From contig NW_005178469.1 of NCBI RefSeq assembly GCF_000341285.1, positions 62,001 through 126,000 of the forward strand: a stretch of 64,000 bases of DNA, given 5' to 3'. This document shows positions 47,111 through 56,351 of the stretch, piece by piece. How positions within the stretch are numbered: position 1 is the first letter of the stretch; each line of letters opens with the position of its first letter. The DNA is from Galdieria sulphuraria. Taxonomy: Eukaryota; Rhodophyta; Bangiophyceae; Galdieriales; Galdieriaceae. The notes below the pieces were generated by a model that made no database searches, was not told the DNA's origin, and worked only from the letters and a program-made list of their open reading frames with translations. Both the position numbers and the translations under genes were made by a program.

Positions 47111-47930
47111 ACAAAAACTGGATACTTGTTACCGGTGCAACTAGAGGATTTGGTAGAGCGTTTGCTTTTGAATTGATCAAAAGCTTGAAATTGTTACCTG
47201 ATGGAAGCAAGTTGCTTGTAACTGGTAGAGACGAGTCGAAAGTATCTCAATTGGTACAGTCGTTGTTGGAGAACAGACCCAACTGTAAGTGATACTTGAG
47301 TGAAAAGATTGTGGTTTTGACCTTTTCATACAGTGTATGTTACAGGAAAAGTTCTTGATTTGAATTGTTCTTCAGTACAATCTGATATAGCCTCCCTATT
47401 TCAACAAGAGGAAGCGAATAGTTATTCTTCCAGTTATCTCGTGAATAATGCAGGAACGCTGGGTCCCTTGGGTCCTTTAGAAGAATGTGACCTTGAATAC
47501 CATATCTTGTTATTTCCATGAGAATGTGCATACTACTGTGTATTTAACGAATCAGTATATAAGATTGCTTCGCAACTCATTGAGACATATTATACATATC
47601 TCATCTTTAGCAGCGATTGAGCCATTGGAATATTGCGGCTTATATTGTATGGGAAAGGCAGCTAAAAATATGCATATGGAAATGGTTGCTTGTGAACATA
47701 GTGATATAAGAACCTTGAACTACGCACCTGGACCTATGGAAACGGATATGCAAACCACTTTACGTGAAGGACTTCCTTTGGGCCATTTAAAGACTCAAAT
47801 GGTCCAGTTATGGAAAGAACAACAGCTAGTGCTTCCTCATGAGTCGGCTCGAAAATTGATAGGCATATTGGAAACGGATAGATATGAAAATGGCACACAT
47901 ATCGACTTTTATTCGGATAATGCTTGTTGA
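47107..47930 (+). CDS. Sepiapterin-reductase-like SDR, with an apparent frame break
   Basis: NADPH-dependent short-chain dehydrogenase most like sepiapterin reductase (tetrahydrobiopterin synthesis). Exon 1 is 47107..47284 and exon 2 starts at 47334 (intron 49 bp). The nucleotide site LVTGATRGFGRAFAF begins at residue 7, so the ATG at 47107 is forced; it overlaps the SM gene stop as ATGA. SYLVNNAGTLGPLG follows. The active-site tyrosine and lysine are in YCMGKAAKNM, and LNYAPGPMETDMQ is the sepiapterin-reductase-specific loop. Between about 47481 and 47518 the reading frame changes by one base (from the frame ending at TGA 47519 to the frame ending at 47930). No GT-AG intron of normal size joins the two, so this is a real frameshift, a base error or an odd splice. 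Confidence 0.75.
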
Positions 47931-50900
47931 GCCCAATATTGTTGTTGTTTTTGAAATAAGGAATAGATACCTGTGGATGCTGCTGCACTCGATGGTCTTC
48001 CTATGTATTCTACTGTACGAATATTGTTGTCGTAACGAATGCAGGCTTCCATTCTGGGTTTTATATAACTATATGCCCCCTATTCATATCACTAGTTAGT
48101 ATTCATGATAAAGCATCACACAAACCATATTTTTGGGTTCTTCTTGACACCAAATGATTCTAGCCGATGGATATTGACGTAGAGATAAAATGACCTATCA
48201 AGTAATCATGATTCCATCATTCACCTCTTTAAGAATAACTACAACCTCTTGAAAAGGAAATGGTGCCAACTGCTCCAAACGTATCAAAACAGCAGAAGAT
48301 GATGGCATAGACTCTCGTTGTTCCAACAAATCAAAATAAAATTTGCCAGAACAAAAAATAACTTTGTCAACTTGATCTTTGGGAAGCTTACTATCGTCTG
48401 GAATCACCCGCATGAAACGGTGAGGAGGTTGTAGTTGCTTCCAATCACTTTTACATTGGCGATGTCTTAATAATGATTTGGGAGTCAAGATTGCCAATGG
48501 TTTACGAAACTAAAAGGAAGGATCATGATAACAGAAAAGAAATGATGAATGGACTTGCCTTGCGATGCATTTGTGCCCGTAAGAGATGGAACAAATTGGC
48601 TGGACTGGTACAATTCGCAACTTGAATATTGGTCTTTTGCAACTGTTGAATAGGATTGGAATACCATTCAGGTATGATATCTTGATCTTCATCCGATAAC
48701 TGGAGAAATCTTTCTAGTTTTGCAGAAGAATGGTCGGGACCTTGACCTTCCCATCCATGTGGTAAGAATAATACCAAACCACTTTGCTTTCTCCATTTCC
48801 TTTCGCTGCATGACAGAAAACAATCTATCATGACTTGTGCACTATTTGCAAAGTCTCCAAATTGAGCTTCCCATATAACTAAAGTTTGAGGAGATTCTAA
48901 AGAATAACCCCACTCGAAACCCAATACAGCGTTTTCGGACAAGTGCGAATTATAGACACTTGGACAAGTTCCAATGGCTGCGAATGGATAGTAATGCACT
49001 TCATTTTCCTTATATAACAAGATCATCAACGATATATGTCATCTACTGAAAGCATATTCACGACTTACTTGATCAACCCATAAAGCATGACGTTGAGAGA
49101 AGGTGCCACGTTGACAATCTTGACCACTTAGACGAACACCATATCCTTCATCTAGAAGAGTGGCGAAAGCTAAAGCTTCTGCAGTAGCCCAATCCAAAGC
49201 TTTTCCATTCAATATATTTCTTCGTTCTTCTAATAACTTGGATATTTGAGGATGAAGCTAATGGAATGTGGATGAAGCATATACGAAATGGAAAACGATA
49301 ATTACCTCGAAGTTTTCAGGAACATGGCAAAGCTTTTGTAGCAGTCTATGTAAGGTATCTTCAGAGACTCCTGTCGTAGATGGTTCAGTATCCAATATGC
49401 TTTCGGGAATCATATCCTTCCAGTTGCCTTGAAGGAAGTGAGGCTTTGGTTTCCAATTCGCTTGAAAGGCATTTTGGTAAGCTGTTTGATAGTCTTGTAT
49501 CCATTGTTGATATTCTTCTTCATTCATCACTCCATTGGATATCAAATGACTTGCATATTTTTTACTCACAGGAAGTTGATTCCTGATGCATTTGTACATT
49601 GTAGGTTGCGTAAAACTATTCAAACATATGAGGCAATACAGATAATATTCCAACAGCAAAGACTATTACCTAGGTTGGTCTACTTCATTATGGCCATGCA
49701 AGCGATAGCACACAAGGTCAATCAACACATCTTTGCCAAAATGTTGTCGATATTCTACAGCCAAACTACAACAAGCAACCACTGCCTCAGGGTCATCACC
49801 ATTCACATGAAATACTGGAATATCTAATGCTTTGGCAATATCCGTACAATAGGTACAACTACGACCATCTTGAGGATGAGTAGTAAAACCAATTTGGTTG
49901 TTGACAATCAAATGAACAGTTCCTTTGACAGAATAATGTTCTAGTTTGAACATTTGTAAAGTTTCATATACAACACCCTGAAATATCCATTTGCAATCAA
50001 TTCTCAGCAATCTTATTGACTTACTTGACCAGTAAATGCTGCATCTCCATGTATATTGACTGCCAATACTTTAGCATTTGTAGCAACTATGTCTTGTTTA
50101 GCTTTAGTCTTGCCAATGAGAACTGGATTAACTACTTCTAAATGGGAAGGATTCTCCAACAAACTGACATGTATGGAATTTCCTAAATAAATAGTTATCC
50201 AATATACACAACTCAACGGCTCATTCTCACCTGTTCCTGATAACTTTAAATCGGTGGAAATAGATAAATGAGATTTCACATCCCCAGTGCAATCATAAAT
50301 ATCTGTGAATGGTACTCGATCTGCTACAAAACTATGTAATATTTCTTCCACTGGCATATTCAATACATTGGCAAGTATGGCTAATCTTCCTCGATGCGGC
50401 ATTCCAATAACGACACTTTGTACACCCAATAAAGATGCTGTTTCTAATATCGCATGTAAACCTGGCACTATGGATTCTCCTCCTTCACCACCATAACGTT
50501 TGGCTGTAGGAAACTTGATGGCTAAAAATCTTTCAAAACTATCAGCAGCTGTCAAATCCTTTAATATTTGTTTCTTTTGTTCATTCGATAGGGATGGAAA
50601 TTTGCGTTCTACTTTGTGTTGGAACCACTTTCTTTCCTTGTCTCTAGAAAGATGAGCATATTCATATCCCACATTTCCACAATATATACTTTCAAGATGT
50701 TGAAATAAGGACTCCAGAGACTCATTCTATTCGATGGAAATGATAAAGGAGATATCAGTCGTTTCACGATGCCAACATTAATCAAGATGATGACTTACGA
50801 TAGGAAGATGTCCAATCGACAAAGCATCAGTCGTTTTGGAGGAATGTTTATAATATTCCCAATCCAGTAACTGTTTTCTATCTTGTGGTATCAAGTGCTT

Positions 50901-51380
50901 GTAAAAACCAAACTGGGAATCCAGTTTGAGAGGATCCCATTGCGCCTTGAAATGACCAAAGTTTCGATAATTATTCACCATTTGAGAAATTTTCATACTA
51001 TGATTTGCATAATCTATCATATACTGAAATATTTGTTGTGGTGAAAAGCTGTCTTTGGCTACTTGGGTTTCCCACTTTTGAATTTGTTGAAACATGGAAG
51101 ACCACGGAAAAGATACCTTGTTCGGATAAAAAGAGTGTGTGTGTGTGTTATTGGAAGAATCACTTACTGTTGAGGGATTTCTTTTCCAAGCTTCATATTG
51201 ATCCTTCAGACTTTGAAGGGATTGTTGAGAGGCATCTTCAGAACGAGGTTTAGGTTGCGCAACAGAAAAAAAACGAGTAAAAACACTCCATCTTTGTGGA
51301 TATTCTAAAACATATTTTGAACTCTTGTGCAGTCGTTTTTTAGTATGTTTCCATATAGGGAAGAACGGTTTCCAAAACAT
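47909..51380 (-). CDS. OGDH: 2-oxoglutarate dehydrogenase E1 (mitochondrial)
   Basis: Thiamine-diphosphate E1 of the TCA-cycle 2-oxoglutarate dehydrogenase complex. Exons are complement of 51168..51380, 50799..51116, 50231..50726, 50025..50182, 49670..49977, 49306..49615, 49069..49257, 48559..49008, 48246..48509, 48126..48194 and 47909..48079, 981 aa. The N-terminus (about 1-45) is basic and hydrophobic, a mitochondrial presequence. Marks: [94 protein letters not shown], and a terminal [20 protein letters not shown]. The intron at 48510..48558 is GC-AG (AAG|GCAAGT). One 51-bp intron (51117..51167) has no stop and could be retained in frame. The stop lies 22 bp inside the convergent SDR gene. 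Confidence 0.95.
48510..48558 (-). other. GC-AG intron of OGDH
   Basis: On the minus strand the exon ends ...CGCAAG and the intron starts GCAAGT and ends TTTTAG (49 bp). Removing it joins MHRK to [16 protein letters not shown] in frame, as in all OGDH proteins. GC-AG introns are a known minor class with exactly this donor context. Confidence 0.8.
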
Positions 51381-51390
51381 GGAGTAGAAA

Positions 51391-52053
51391 ATGTCAATGT
51401 CCAAGACTCAATTCCTTGGTCTCGATGGGACAAACTATGGCGAATAAGAAATAAAAACTTTACAATATTTGAATACCAAACATTTCGTTTCTATACAGCT
51501 ATTAGAGCCAGTTAAGCAAACTTTCAACAGCGTTTGATAGAGTTTGTACGACTTTCTTTGGAGATTCAACAAGTGGAACAAGTAGTCTATCTATTACAGC
51601 AGAAAAGAGAGGTTGAAGATTTCAAAAATACCGCGAATAGTTTGGAAGAAAAAAGAAAGCACGTGGACTTGAAGATTGCGTTAGAGACACTCCAGAGAAA
51701 AAAAAATATTTGAAAAAATGCTTGGCGCCTTTTGGAAAAACTGGAACAAAGCAACTCTCTGCCAGAAGAATTATCGGAGAACTTGCTGAGAAAGCTGGTG
51801 TAGGAAATCTGCGAAGCAAAGAGTGTAAACTATGCTGGAAGAATATTAAATATAGAGCACTTGTAGAGCAAATAAGAGAAAACCAGAAGAAGATAGTGTT
51901 TAGAACCGAAGAGAAGTTGTGTTGGTGTTTTAATAGTTGAAAGAAAGTATTCGGCGTTGTTTCGAGTGTTGTAAGACCTTGGAGTTGATAAAGAAGGCGG
52001 ATAGTTGGTTTGCGGAAGCTTTTGTTGAACCGTTCGTTTCGGAAAGGCTGTAG
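51391..52053 (+). CDS. Small coiled-coil gene with an in-frame TGA (uncertain model)
   Basis: Tentative exons: 51391..51418, then from 51516 or 51541 to 51797, 51869..51895 and 51937..52053, joined by introns of about 97-122, 71 and 41 bp. The long exon encodes a convincing coiled coil (LSLEIQQVEQVVYLLQQKRE, LEEKRKHVDLKIALETLQRK). The same frame goes on after a TGA at 51711-51713 with WRLLEKLEQSNSLPEELSEN; the last exon gives LKESIRRCFECCKTLELIKK and a stop. Either two genes abut here, or one gene carries a nonsense codon or base error. A TTGGCGCC element at 51722-51729 could be the promoter of the second part. I recognise no family. The proposed start is only 10 bp from the OGDH start on the other strand, which makes the 5' exon doubtful. 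Confidence 0.35.
51722..51729. promoter_or_regulatory. TTGGCGCC (E2F-like) element
   Basis: Just after the TGA at 51711-51713 of the coiled-coil frame. Could mark the promoter of a second small gene or be coincidental within coding sequence. Confidence 0.3.
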
Positions 52054-52967
52054 TCTGTTGAGAATGGTTCGAATCGTTTTCTAATAAAGAAATCGCAATA
52101 AATGAACTGCGTAGATATCTATCGGCACTTTTTTTGTGAAAGTTGATTGATAAAGAAATAGGATTGTTCACTTTGAGAATATATAGGATCCTCATTTCTT
52201 CTATATGCAAGTATCTGGGTTTTCACCTTTCATCAGAACCTTTACTACACAGGACTAGAAGAATTTTTTGCTCTATACATCAGTTTGAAATGGCAATATA
52301 TTCACAAGATTCCATTGACAAGACTTTACGATATCGTTTCTTTGGGGATTCTGAACTATTTTGTATATATTTTGAAGCTTCGAAGGTGCAATCAGCAAGT
52401 AGCTTAAAGTCTGTTTCATGGAAGTAAATCTCAAAAGACTTCAACAACTTTTGTTGGGAAGCATAGGAAGGTCTGAAAATATTTTGGGGAAAATTCTTGT
52501 CCGCAAGAGTAAAAGACTCCAAAGCAAGTCTTTCTTAAGACTGAAGAGAACACAAGTAGGTTAGATACGACCAATTACTAGATTTCGTTTGGAATGGTCG
52601 TTACTGGATATTTCGATATATAGAAAGTACATTGAAGACTCTTGACACGGCCAAAGATGCCTCTTCGATGTGAAAACCCAATAATTTCTCATCTTATTGG
52701 ATTTAAAGTATATTCCCCAGTTTTTTGTTTCAGTGTTGCCAAACAGCAATGCGCAAGAAGTTATTCAAGATATTCCTCATTTGACTTGAACCTCCGTGAT
52801 AAACAGTGGCGATAAAAGTGTTCAATTGGAGGAAATTTATGAATGTTTCATTTCTGTTAACGGATCGGTGCAACAGTTTCAGCGTCGTAATTAAAAAAAA
52901 TTTTACTTGGCGCATTTCTGATTGTCATCGAATGTACTAAAAAATTTGCAGTAGGGAGGAATTTTGG
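52054..52967. other. Intergenic region, 0.9 kb, no confident gene
   Basis: Contains only short open frames, for example a 47-codon frame from ATG 52419 rich in Arg/Lys/Leu and a 52-codon frame at 52657..52815. Neither has a recognisable motif or a splice context that joins it to a neighbour. No tRNA, repeat or mobile-element sign. TTGGCGC at 52907-52913 probably belongs to the promoter of the next gene. Confidence 0.45.
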
Positions 52968-53340
52968 ATGCCTATCGAACCGACCACAAAAACTGGTCCC
53001 AAGCATCATTCTCCTTTTATTTCCCCTATTTTACGTCTATTGAAAGATGTTTCGCAAATTATTTTAAACAAAGAATATCTCAAGTACCCCATTGTATACA
53101 TACCGTTTGTCCACAATGTTGAAAAGATAAAATGCAAGGATTACGAAGATTATATCTAGTGTTCGAGAAGCTCAGGATACTTTGAAGAGGTTGAACCTGG
53201 GTTGTTCATTTTCAGGAAAAAGTAGCGAAAATGTGTCGATTGTGAGAAGAGATCCGCCTTCAGTTGGGATTGAATGGGAAATAGTCGGCCGAAGAACTCA
53301 GACTATCGATATTGTTGTTTCAGAAAGACGTCATTTATAA
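52968..53340 (+). CDS. Hypothetical two-exon protein, 105 aa
   Basis: Exon 1 52968..53093 and exon 2 53149..53340 join across a 55-bp GT-AG intron in phase 0. The product starts MPIEPTTKTGPKHHSPFISP, continues with an amphipathic helix ILRLLKDVSQIILNKEYL, and has a polar C-terminal half with SVREAQDTLKRLNLGCSF and a charged end. No transmembrane helix or signal peptide. I do not recognise the family. The support is the frame-consistent intron of typical size and the upstream TTGGCGC element 54 bp before the ATG; no homology is claimed. Confidence 0.45.
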
Positions 53341-53648
53341 GGGGCAACTTGAAAGAGAAAGAATTATGGGACTGGTTTCCAACTACTTTTACAAACCCCA
53401 AACTATTTTTGTCCAAAGCAAACTCTAATATCGTGTATTTTTGTTGAGATGAATTTTGCTATTTCCAAGGAAGAAAGAATTAGTCTATTGATTCCACATT
53501 TGATAGAGTTGATACGTTGAGATGTTGATGGACAATAGAATGATATGATTTGGCCATCTGACGTATGAACAAAGGGTAGAATGAGACAACTGTCCTTTGA
53601 TGTTTTGAGCGCCAAAGAGATAAAGAAAAAAGACAGCATTTATATTAC
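53341..53648. other. Intergenic spacer, 308 bp
   Basis: Promoter region of the next gene; contains GAGCGCCAAAGAG at 53607-53619, a half site of the E2F-like element, about 30 bp before the ATG at 53649. No other feature seen. Confidence 0.45.
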
Positions 53649-54725
53649 ATGACAAGAGAATGTTGTCTCAGTACCAATGATATGTTGTCGAGTTTGAGAC
53701 TAAAAAAAGTACTTGCACTACTTTATATACTTCTTTGTATATATCATCTTTGTCTCAATGACTTGGAGTTTACAAAGACGCCTTGTTTGAAACTATTTTC
53801 CTTATCTGGCTACATTCTACAACGAATCCTTTCTTTGGAGTTGCATTCAAATATAGATATGATGGAGCATTCTGCTTATCATCGATACAATACGTATAGA
53901 GAACCCTTGATCATGGTAATTCCATTCACAAGTGGACAGATAGAAAGAGTTTTGCATATGTTATCTCTTTTTGAAAGGGTTCCTCCGTGTAGACCACAAG
54001 GAAGACCCGTTAGACATCTTCCAACTGTACTTTTTTATTATCACGCTTCCCTAGAGACCCATTTCGGAAAATGGATTCAACAAAATATATCACAAGTATG
54101 GAATGCTTTGCCCATTTCTATAAGAGATTGCTTTAGTTACGATATCCTATGGAAAAGTGCCAATCTGACAGGGATAAGGGACTTGTATTCTAAGTGGGAT
54201 TCGGAAGCTTATTCAGCAGGGACCAACAACATGTTTTATGGTATCATGAGAGATTGCTCTATTACAAGAAAGTATCAGTACATGTTCTATTGCGAACCTG
54301 ACGTATCTCCTATACGAAGTGGCTGGTTGGATAAACTAGTAGAGTTAAGTTTGTTGAGTGATCAACACAAAGTTTGGATGATTGGTTCAGTTTATATGGG
54401 ACACGATTTTGGTGCGGTTATCTCTTGGGCTTTACAATATACCAGAACGGCATGGAAACATTTGAATGGAAATGCACTGTATCGATTAGGTGACGCTTCT
54501 TTTCTTCGTTATTTGTATTATGTGGAAAAAAAATACTATCCCTTTTCATTCGACATGAGTATATATCGTTATTTTCATTCACTTAGGAATCCCAATCTCG
54601 CACATAAGTTTGTTAGAACCAATGTGATTATCAATATTGGCAATAGCTATGTCACAAACACGTCGATTCAAGAGACATATTCGGATACGTATCTTGTTCA
54701 TGGCAAGCATATTATTCTGGATTAA
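53649..54725 (+). CDS. Type II membrane glycosyltransferase-like protein
   Basis: Intronless, 358 aa. A short basic N-terminus is followed by one hydrophobic helix (about residues 20-38, VLALLYILLCIYHLCL), the classic Golgi type II anchor. The lumenal part contains an acidic Asp/Glu site YQYMFYCEPDVSPIRSGWLD, similar to the EPD or DxD metal-nucleotide-sugar site of GT-A glycosyltransferases, and conserved aromatic segments (GDASFLRYLYYVEK). The acceptor and sugar cannot be told; I do not recognise the exact GT family. The stop codon is only 5 bp before the assembly gap, so the 3' UTR is not seen. Confidence 0.6.
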   Translation: MTRECCLSTNDMLSSLRLKKVLALLYILLCIYHLCLNDLEFTKTPCLKLFSLSGYILQRILSLELHSNIDMMEHSAYHRYNTYREPLIMVIPFTSGQIERVLHMLSLFERVPPCRPQGRPVRHLPTVLFYYHASLETHFGKWIQQNISQVWNALPISIRDCFSYDILWKSANLTGIRDLYSKWDSEAYSAGTNNMFYGIMRDCSITRKYQYMFYCEPDVSPIRSGWLDKLVELSLLSDQHKVWMIGSVYMGHDFGAVISWALQYTRTAWKHLNGNALYRLGDASFLRYLYYVEKKYYPFSFDMSIYRYFHSLRNPNLAHKFVRTNVIINIGNSYVTNTSIQETYSDTYLVHGKHIILD

Positions 54726-54730
54726 TGCAT

Positions 54731-54750
54731 NNNNNNNNNNNNNNNNNNNN
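54731..54750. other. Assembly gap (20 N)
   Basis: Twenty N bases. Twenty is probably a placeholder, so the true distance is unknown. The gap removes the 3' end of the NBS1 gene and the downstream region of the glycosyltransferase-like gene. Confidence 0.98.
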
Positions 54751-56067
54751 AAAGCTATTGGAGGCCTTCATTTCATTGCAAGAAATGGTAGTAAAATGAA
54801 TTGGTTTGGGCTTCTTCAGGTGTCGCAAGCTCTTTGTTACTGGAAAGGATACTTCTATAAAGGATACCTTATTGTAAGCTCCTTTCATTTGGTCATCTGG
54901 CAAACTTGACGTTTTTCGTTTCAACCAAACTCCAGAAGGAAGAAGAGCACTTGATGTCTTGGATGGTTGCTGTCCATCTCTATCTGACTTCCAAACTCCA
55001 TCCAAGTTGGTGTTCTCGTTGGAAGAATCTTTTTCTTCGTCAGTTTCCGCATCGGAATCAATTGTATTTTTGACTGGGCTTGATAATGGTTCCTCCAAGT
55101 CATATTTGTCGAATATTTGCGTATTTGCTTGTAACAAGGCAACAGTTATCTGATGAATAGTCAACATTTTTCTGCTTGTCACAAAAGTTTGTCCAATATT
55201 TCTCTTGCATAATACTACATAATCTGCATCTTGTTCGTTTTTGACCAATTGGCCGCCTGCACTTGCAATAACTGACTCCCATAATTCTGTTTGTTCATCA
55301 CAGTTTATGACGAATTTCCTATTCGAAAATAGGTACTGTCGACTACTGTCATAAGGTACCACAGTTGAAATTTCTTCTTTCGTAAAAATATCTGAACGCC
55401 TCGGAAAATAGCTTTCTGTTGAAGGTAGTTGTGTATATGAGGTTGCCAGATCGGGAACTGTGATGAGACCAACTTGTTCTGCTGAGTTTAATACAACTTG
55501 CTTGACACGCTCTATCCAACCGGAGTGAACCATTGGTATACCTCTTACTAGAGCAATACATAGCCAAGGAGAAATCATCAATTCATTCATCAATAGGATG
55601 GAGACCTCACTATTCCATGTGCTTGTGATAGTTAGTCCCACTTTATCACAAGTTTCTTTCAGTAAATAATATTCTCTTTCAGGCGTTTTATCTACATAAA
55701 TGACCAACTTTTCTTTTCCTACAAAATACCAAGCGCCTGGTCTACCGAAAGCTATCCTGTCACCTGGATTGAGTCGAACAGGAAATCCCTTGTCCAACTT
55801 TTCTACTTTCTGCAGGTCGAGATGCATATCTGCTCTTACAACAAAAGTACCGTGGGAGCTTTGATCTACCACCGTCAAATATTCTGTTTCTCCTTCCGCT
55901 TGTACTTGTAAGGTTGCGTGCAAACGGGAAGCATTTGGACAAGTCAACCGGACGTTTGCCTTTCTTCCAAAAATTTTGCTATCCGCTTTGACACCACCTA
56001 TCCAGAAACGCAAGGGAAAAGTATGCTCTTGAATAGGACTACAAGTCAGAAACTCCAAGTACCACAT
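54751..56067 (-). CDS. NBN: Nibrin/NBS1 (3' partial, cut by the gap)
   Basis: Subunit of the MRE11-RAD50-NBS1 complex that senses double-strand breaks and activates ATM. The start MWYLEFLTC matches the MWxL opening of NBS1. FHA domain at about residues 15-115, with FGRK and RLHATLQV as the phosphopeptide loops and SSHGTFV; tandem BRCT follows (about 125-205 and 235-340), and ESYFPRRSDIFTK is similar to the inter-BRCT ESFYPP segment of the human protein. The rest is acidic and disordered. The frame is open up to the gap, so the C-terminal MRE11- and ATM-binding motifs are missing from view. About 439 residues are visible and intronless. A 284-bp divergent promoter separates it from the formin. 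Confidence 0.85.
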
Positions 56068-56351
56068 CAAAGCTTCTCAAGATGAAAAGGAAATTGTGAT
56101 TTTTGTATTTATTGGAAAAAGTTGTGTGTTTGGGTTGCGACTCATCAGCTTCGCAACCGAATAGTAGTTTCCTCGAGAGAAAGCTATTGAAAAGTGGTAA
56201 CCTATGTTGTATGAATTTTCCCTGTAACAGTCCTTTGTTTTTAGCATACACTAGTATATTGTTACGAACAAAGAGTTCTTGTTGGTTAGATACCCACCTG
56301 TTCCTATTTCTTTTTGCTCCCATTCTTTTGTTGTTGGGACTTTTTCTTTCC

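Noticed and set aside
48195-48245. A 30-bp OGDH intron beginning at the stronger-looking GTGAAT donor
   Set aside because: The 51-bp intron 48195..48245 gives exact family length between PFPF and QYPSA, while the 30-bp version adds seven residues.
49429-49827. Plus-strand open frames within OGDH
   Set aside because: They are mirror frames of strongly conserved OGDH exons on the minus strand.
51139-51150. GT/CA dinucleotide repeat as a regulatory element
   Set aside because: It lies in a 51-bp intron of OGDH and is short; nothing supports a function. A similar CA run at 10167-10179 lies just upstream of the TBCA ATG.
51711-51713. TGA as a selenocysteine codon in the coiled-coil frame
   Set aside because: No redox-motif context around it and no selenocysteine-insertion-like hairpin that I could see downstream; a nonsense codon, gene boundary or base error is simpler.
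52065-52080. GGTTCGAATC as a tRNA T-arm
   Set aside because: Flanks do not form the T stem, and no acceptor or anticodon arms are found at the right distances.
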